Of a stretch of DNA of 64,000 nt, positions 59,103-64,000 are shown piece after piece. This DNA is from Achatina immaculata (Eukaryota; Mollusca; Gastropoda; Stylommatophora; Achatinidae). Every line of letters starts with the position of its first letter. Position 1 is the stretch's first letter. A program made the translations under genes and the position numbers. The stretch lies in the NCBI GenBank assembly GCA_009760885.1, contig CM019693.1:372001-436000 (forward strand), written 5' to 3'. The notes beneath the pieces were generated by a model. It was not told the origin of the DNA and made no database searches. It saw only the letters and a program-made list of their open reading frames with translations.

Positions 59103-60272
59103 CAAGAGATCATATATTCAATATAAGATTAATAATAGAGAAATGCAGAGAGTTTAATGTGAATCTATATTTATCCTTTATAGACTACTCAAAGGCATTT
59201 GATTGTGTACAACACCATAAACTTTGGGAAATAATGGAAAAAATGGGATTTCCAACACATTTGATACAATTAGCATCACTGCTGTATCTAGACCAACAAG
59301 CAGCAGTAAGAATAAATGGTGAAACAACAACTTGGTTTGACATAAAACAAGGGGTCCATCAGGGTTGCATATTGTCACCCTACTTATTTAACTTGTATAC
59401 TGAAAATATAACGAGGAATGTTAGAGAAGATGTAGACAAAGAATATTACGATGCCATAACAATTGGAGGTTATGAAATACCAGAGATTAGATATGCTGAT
59501 GACACAGTATTACTGTCCACAACACAAAAAGGAATGGAAAAACTAATTATATCAGTCCATAAGAACAGCGAAGAGCAGAACCTCTATCTTAATGCAATGA
59601 AAACTAAGTTGATGACAACTGACAAAACAAACAAGGCAGCTGAAATATGTATCAATGAGGAAAAACAGGAAGAACTGGAGAGTTTTGAATATCTTGGATC
59701 ACTACTAACTAATAATGGAGATACAATGAGGGAAATTAAAAGGAGGACATCTATTGCTCTTCAGAAAGTAAAACAACTAAAGAATCTGTGGAGAGGAACA
59801 CACAGAACTACAAAAATAAGATTTTTAAGGGCATGCATCTTTCCCATCGCAACATACACCTGTGAGACCTGGACACCTAACAGAACAGCCGAGAAACACA
59901 TAAATGCCTTTGAATGTAAATGCTACAGAAGAGTTCTCCAAATATCATGGACAAAAAAAAGAACATATATATCTATACTACAAGAGCTTAATACTGAAGA
60001 AAGCTGGCTAGTAAAGAAGATTAAAGAGAGAAAACTTAAATATTTTGGACACATTAAATGTCATGATAATTTAGATAAGACCGTACTGGAAGGATACATA
60101 ATGGGAAAAAGAAAGAGAGGAAGATCAAAACGAAGATGGCTGCAAGACATCGTTGATGATCTGCAAATGGATGCAGCAGTAGCAGGCCATCTTGCTCACA
60201 ACCGAGAGGTCTACAGGAGTGCTGTTTTGGAGGCAACGTTCCGCAAGGGACATGCAAATGAATGAATGAATG
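59103..60272 (+). mobile_element. LINE-A, longest copy, 9-bp TSD
   Basis: AGTGACAAT occurs at 59094-59102 and 60273-60281. The 1170-bp insert is a 5'-truncated LINE ending in GCAAATGAATGAATGAATG. The TSD directly follows a (TA)n run. Confidence 0.9.
59105..60265 (+). CDS. LINE-A reverse transcriptase, intact C-terminal ~386 residues
   Basis: The frame opens at the truncation point (RDHIFNIRLIIEKCREFNVN) without its own ATG. It covers LYLSFIDYSKAFDCVQHHK (first catalytic Asp region), [38 protein letters not shown] (catalytic Asp pair), SFEYLGSLLTNNGDTMREIK, ACIFPIATYTCETWT, KCYRRVLQISWTKKRT, KYFGHIKCHDNLDKTVLEGY, GKRKRGRSKRRWLQDIVDDL, ending KGHANE-stop. No stop or frameshift in 1.16 kb, unlike all other LINE-A copies, so it is the youngest here. 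It lacks the endonuclease and cannot move on its own. Confidence 0.9.
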   Translation, partial: RDHIFNIRLIIEKCREFNVNLYLSFIDYSKAFDCVQHHKLWEIMEKMGFPTHLIQLASLLYLDQQAAVRINGETTTWFDIKQGVHQGCILSPYLFNLYTENITRNVREDVDKEYYDAITIGGYEIPEIRYADDTVLLSTTQKGMEKLIISVHKNSEEQNLYLNAMKTKLMTTDKTNKAAEICINEEKQEELESFEYLGSLLTNNGDTMREIKRRTSIALQKVKQLKNLWRGTHRTTKIRFLRACIFPIATYTCETWTPNRTAEKHINAFECKCYRRVLQISWTKKRTYISILQELNTEESWLVKKIKERKLKYFGHIKCHDNLDKTVLEGYIMGKRKRGRSKRRWLQDIVDDLQMDAAVAGHLAHNREVYRSAVLEATFRKGHANE

Positions 60273-60281
60273 AGTGACAAT

Positions 60282-61042
60282 GTCTTTATTATGCCTGGAA
60301 TTTTTTATCCAGCTAGAGCGCATTACGCCCCATTGAACATTTACGTTGGCCGAAAAGTTTCTTATTGCTGGGCGCTCATCAAACCGGTTCTTTATCTTGT
60401 TCATTTAAAGTCTAAATTATTTCCATATCTGTTCACAATCACACTGATCTTCTGTGTTTTAACGGGAAAGAACAATCCCTGCTCTTGTCCCGACAACTAG
60501 ATCTCTGGAGTCCATAAATGAATCTATGTTTTATATAGAAACGTGACCTACATATTTTGTTGATACTTACTTACACCTGATCTCTATCATCTGCTATATG
60601 ACGGATTCATCTTTCAGCTGGGAAATATTAGCCCCGTCAAAGATTTTGGTGGTTTCTGTCGCAATAAACCTGAGAAAGACTGGCTGAAGAACCGAACAGG
60701 CCGACGATGTCTGGATTCATTGACACATAATAACGCAGAGCAGCCGACAAGGTCCTAATTTGAAATAAGAGTATTCCCCCCTCAGGTCATGAGCGTGTCA
60801 ATGTTTTGTCAAATCACTTTCGTACAATTATATATTCGGTAAATCTGCTACTATTCTTTTCTCTAAATCGCTTGTGGGCGTGTATAAGTGTGGTAGGGGA
60901 AAGAAGGGGGTTTAAAAAAAACATGTAAAATATATGAAAACACTCGTAGCACGCCTTCAGTTCACAAAGATGGCTCTCTGACTGTTCTAGTCCCTGTTTT
61001 GTTGAGATCATAGCTTGGTTTTTGCAATATTTTTCGGCCGTC
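60282..61042. other. Unassigned, low-repeat DNA
   Basis: No TE match and no supported ORF. Somewhat richer in CpG than neighbouring DNA, with a GTGTAAGTAAG donor-like site on the minus strand at about 60567. It could hold a distant 5' exon or promoter but nothing decisive is visible. Confidence 0.4.
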
Positions 61043-61189
61043 TAGGCACTAACCGAAGAAGCTAAAGATGAATATGACAAAATAAATAAAGAAATAAGAC
61101 ACAAATGCAAGAAAGCTAAAGAGGAGTGGCTAAATAAGAAATGTAGTGAAACAGAGACACACCAATATGGAAACACAAGAGATATGTAC

Positions 61190-61785
61190 TTGTACAAACT
61201 CCATGTAACTACGAACTATTTTTCTTTGCAGCCGGTGTTGTAGAGGTGTTGAGGGGTCTCGGCCTTTTGGCTAAGATCAAACTGGCTGAGGTCAAAGTGT
61301 CCTTTTGACAGGTACCCTGATCAACATGTCCTTTGGTTAGGACAAAAGCGTCGTTATTTTTTAACTAAATGAGATGCATGAGGTCTGCCCTGCACATTGA
61401 ATGCCGGGGGTATGGTCCACATCTAGTTACGGGTGGACACGGTTTGCAGTACCACCGGGTCACGGCCTGTTGTTTTCGTAGTTTAAAAAAAAAAAAAAAG
61501 GAACAGCATTGTATCGGTTTGGGAGCGGATTATGGCAGTTATTTTTTTCAGTCCCGGAGTACAGCTAAAAAGCAGGGGGTGTGCAATGCTTCTTTAGCAG
61601 ACTCCACCATCATGGGGGCTATGGTGATCCCTGCCCAGTTAGCCATGATAGGCCTGTTACTGGGGGTACCACGGAGAGGTGGTACAGGGTCTTGGTCAGC
61701 TATGGTTCGCTAACCCTGATGCTAGCATATCAGTTATGGGTCGCTGATTGCCTCATCGGACAGGCATCTTCACCCCCCCCCCCCC
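61190..61785 (+). mobile_element. U2-containing retroposon nested in LINE-F, 14-bp TSD
   Basis: CAAGAGATATGTAC occurs at 61176-61189 and 61786-61799; restoring one copy rejoins the LINE-F protein frame. The 596-bp insert carries 24 nt identical to the 5' stem-loop of U2 snRNA (61257-61280), an internal A15 run (about 61484-61498), and ends in a C run of about 14. Its 3' half is shared with 7722-8170. No ORF. Confidence 0.9.
61257..61280 (+). ncRNA. U2 snRNA 5' fragment, not functional
   Basis: TCTCGGCCTTTTGGCTAAGA followed by TCAA equals U2 nucleotides of about 7-30 (stem-loop I). The branch-point recognition sequence that should follow is absent, so this is a captured fragment. Confidence 0.8.
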
Positions 61786-63497
61786 CAAGAGATATGTACA
61801 AACAAATAAAGGAGTTAACAAACAAAAGGACATACGACAAGACTGTTTGTCTGAAGTCAAAGGAGGGGTTTACAATAATGGACAGAGATGAAATAATGGC
61901 AAGATGGAGCTAATACATTAGAGAATTCTATGAGGACAATAGAAGCGAAATATATATATATGAAATAATAATGAAGGGCCTCACTTCTAAAAGCAGAAGT
62001 GGAAGAAGCCATCAAACATATGAAGAATAAAAAAAGTACCAGGACCAGATAAAATCACCAATGAAGAATTGGAAGTATTAGGAGAGTTTAGCATAGAAAT
62101 AATTACCAGATTGCTGAATAACATCTATAACAGTAACTATATCCCATCAGACCCTTTGCAATCAATTTTCGTTGCCCTACCAAAGAAACAAGGTGCAGCT
62201 GAATGTTACCAAAATCCTACTTCATATTGTTATGAGAACAGTCAGAAGCAAAATAAAACCAGAAATCGCTGAAGAACAGTGCGGCTTCGTCGAAGAAAAA
62301 GGTACAAATAATACCAAATATATAATGAGAACAATGATGGAGAGATCAATAGACGTAAAGGCGGATCTATACTTATGCTTCATAGACTACTGTAAAGCAC
62401 TTGATAAAGTGAGACACAGAAATTATAAGAATGCTGGAAGACATCAACATAGATGGGAAAGATCTGAAACTTATCAAAATCATACAAGTGTATATTGCCA
62501 GCAACCAGCACCAATGAGGGTTGAGAACCAAATAGGAGCATTCCAAGACATAAAATTGGGACAAGAATGTCCGGTGGTACTGCAAGAATGTGTTCTATCT
62601 CCTGACCTCTTCTCCTTGTACAGCGAAAACATAATGAGAAATATAGAGAACATGCCAGGAATATCAATTGGCGGGTACAACCGTAACAACTTAAGATATG
62701 CAGGCGACACAGTTCTGATTGCTAAAAGTGAAGGGGAGCTACAGGCTCTTCTGGACATCGTGGTTGGTGAAAGCAAAAATAAAAGTCTGTCTGAACAAAC
62801 AAACAAACAAAAGACTGAAGTGATGGTCATCTCAAAGAAAAGAATACCACCAAAATGTTGCATTACCATCGATGGCACAAATCTGAAACAAATTGGTAGA
62901 TTCAAGTACTTAGGAACGATTATAACAACAGATGGGAAATGTCAGAACGAAAAAAAAAGCAGACGTGCTCAGGCCAAGTCAGCATTCTAGAAAATGAGAA
63001 ACATCTTGTGCAACAGATCCATATCAATGGAAACAAGATTCAGAGTATTTAAATGTTACATCGAGCCAATTTTGTTTTATGGGTGTGAAGCATGGTCTAT
63101 GAATAAGAGAGTACGGCGAGAAATGGAGGCCATGGAAATGTGGTTTTTAAGAAGGATGTTGATTGTACCATGGACAGCCAAGAAAACCAACGAAGAAGTC
63201 TTAAGAGAGGATGGAGTTAAGAATCAAATTATAGCAAAGATCAGAGGCATATAAGCGAGATTTATAGAACATTTTCTGAGAAGAGGAAAATTGGAACATA
63301 CTGAGGCAACCGGAAAAATTAAGGGAAGAAGAGACAGAGGAAGACAGAGAGAGAAGTTACTGGATGGGCTGTCAGTGTGGCTAGGAAGAAAGTCACCGGC
63401 GGATCTCATAATCAACTCAAAAGACAAGGAATTGTGGAGAGAAATGATCGCCTACGCCACGCGGCATGGCACTTAGAACTCATTAGGCACTAACCGA

Positions 63498-64000
63498 CAT
63501 GATCTATAGGCACTGAAACATAGGAAAAGCTGTTTTTAACTGTCATATATTTCACCAACCTATCTATAAGCATCGTTCGTTGTTTAGAGATAGGATCATC
63601 CTATCTATTGGTTTACTAGACATGACAGAAGCTTGGCTTATTCGGTCATGACCCATGCATTCGCAATAAAACAAAACCAGATCGCGCTCATTTCTCTAGT
63701 GTCAGGGAGACTTGTGTATGTTTTGTTGAACTGTCATAGGCCAGACACACCGAGAGAAGGCTTCTCATTTGTTTGCCTTTCATTGTGTGGGCATATCTTT
63801 GTTCAGTTTTTCTGTTGGCAGTAATGAAGGAGATGGAGCTGAAACTTGGGGACGGCAAAAATGGGCGATGAATCATGAGTTCCAGGTGGGTAGTTAACCA
63901 AGAAAGAACGGGTGGTAATCAACTGCTGTACGCTGAAGGAGATACTGAAGAGGAAATCGGAGCAACTATGATCCGAAATGCATGGATGATGGCCCTTTGT
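63498..64000. other. Unassigned window end
   Basis: No recognised element or gene. The last ~120 bp give a plus-strand frame open to the window edge without a recognisable domain. Confidence 0.45.

Larger units (their letters stand above)
61057..63483 (+). mobile_element. LINE-F, 5'-truncated, 14-bp TSD, with a nested retroposon
   Basis: TAGGCACTAACCGA occurs at 61043-61056 and 63484-63497. Reads EAKDEYDKINKEIRHKCKKA, then (after removing 61190-61785) [86 protein letters not shown] (catalytic YADD changed to YAGD), FKYLGTIITTDGKC, LFYGCEAWSMNKRVRREM and WREMIAYATRHGT-stop. Frameshifts around 62050, 62215, 62430 and a TAG at 62987. Confidence 0.93.

Noticed and set aside
61257..61280. A functional U2 snRNA gene
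   Set aside because: Only 24 nt match; the branch-point region, Sm site and 3' stem-loops are missing.
63688..64000. Frames at the window end
   Set aside because: No recognisable domain and cut by the window edge; left unassigned.

Overview
The window is nuclear DNA from an intron-rich, repeat-rich animal, probably a mollusc and most likely a gastropod. The reasons are spliced genes with GT/AG introns, many non-LTR retrotransposon remnants, tRNA-derived SINEs of a mollusc-like design, Tc1/mariner and Penelope-like elements, and an 18S rRNA fragment that reads like gastropod 18S (the last point is from memory, not an alignment). There is no prokaryotic gene organisation and no CRISPR array.

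Only two cellular loci are recognisable. The first is a complete spermidine-synthase-type gene on the minus strand. It has eight coding exons between 50021 and 23609, all with consensus splice sites and matching phases, and encodes 299 residues. Most of its 26 kb is transposon-filled introns. The fold-defining and substrate-binding motifs are present, but three normally conserved active-site-loop positions are changed. The second is the C-terminal part of a serpin on the plus strand (about 15.7-17.6 kb). Its last exon is intact, while the exon before it carries a frameshift and a stop. The two loci are convergent.

Layout. 1-6.5 kb: a duplicated ~1-kb block with a 44-bp minisatellite, GTGA-type low-complexity DNA, and a ~960-bp tandem duplication. 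6.5-13.3 kb: a mosaic of LINE fragments (families called A to H here) plus a retroposon copy expanded by internal tandem repeats. 13.3-21.6 kb: the serpin remnant, a LINE-B in its intron, and a deleted mariner. 21.6-50 kb: the spermidine synthase gene; intron 6 holds a 1.3-kb minisatellite; intron 5 holds a 2-kb insertion that begins with pre-rRNA 5' ETS and the first ~222 nt of 18S; intron 3 holds a LINE-B, a Penelope-like element and a mariner that itself contains a near full-length RTE-like LINE; intron 1 holds a nearly complete LINE-D. 50-64 kb: upstream/intergenic DNA with LINE copies, a Tc1-like transposon with two internal stops, a SINE, and a 5'-truncated LINE-F interrupted by a retroposon carrying 24 nt of U2 snRNA.

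The most unusual object is the 28921-30925 insertion. It is flanked by a 12-bp target-site duplication, is non-coding, and joins rRNA precursor sequence to two families of ~100-bp repeats, a strong 3' hairpin and a (GAA)n tail. It looks like a long non-autonomous retroelement with an 18S rDNA connection. Many insertions here have readable target-site duplications, so nesting order can be read directly. Family names, clade assignments and the host are inferences without database searches.
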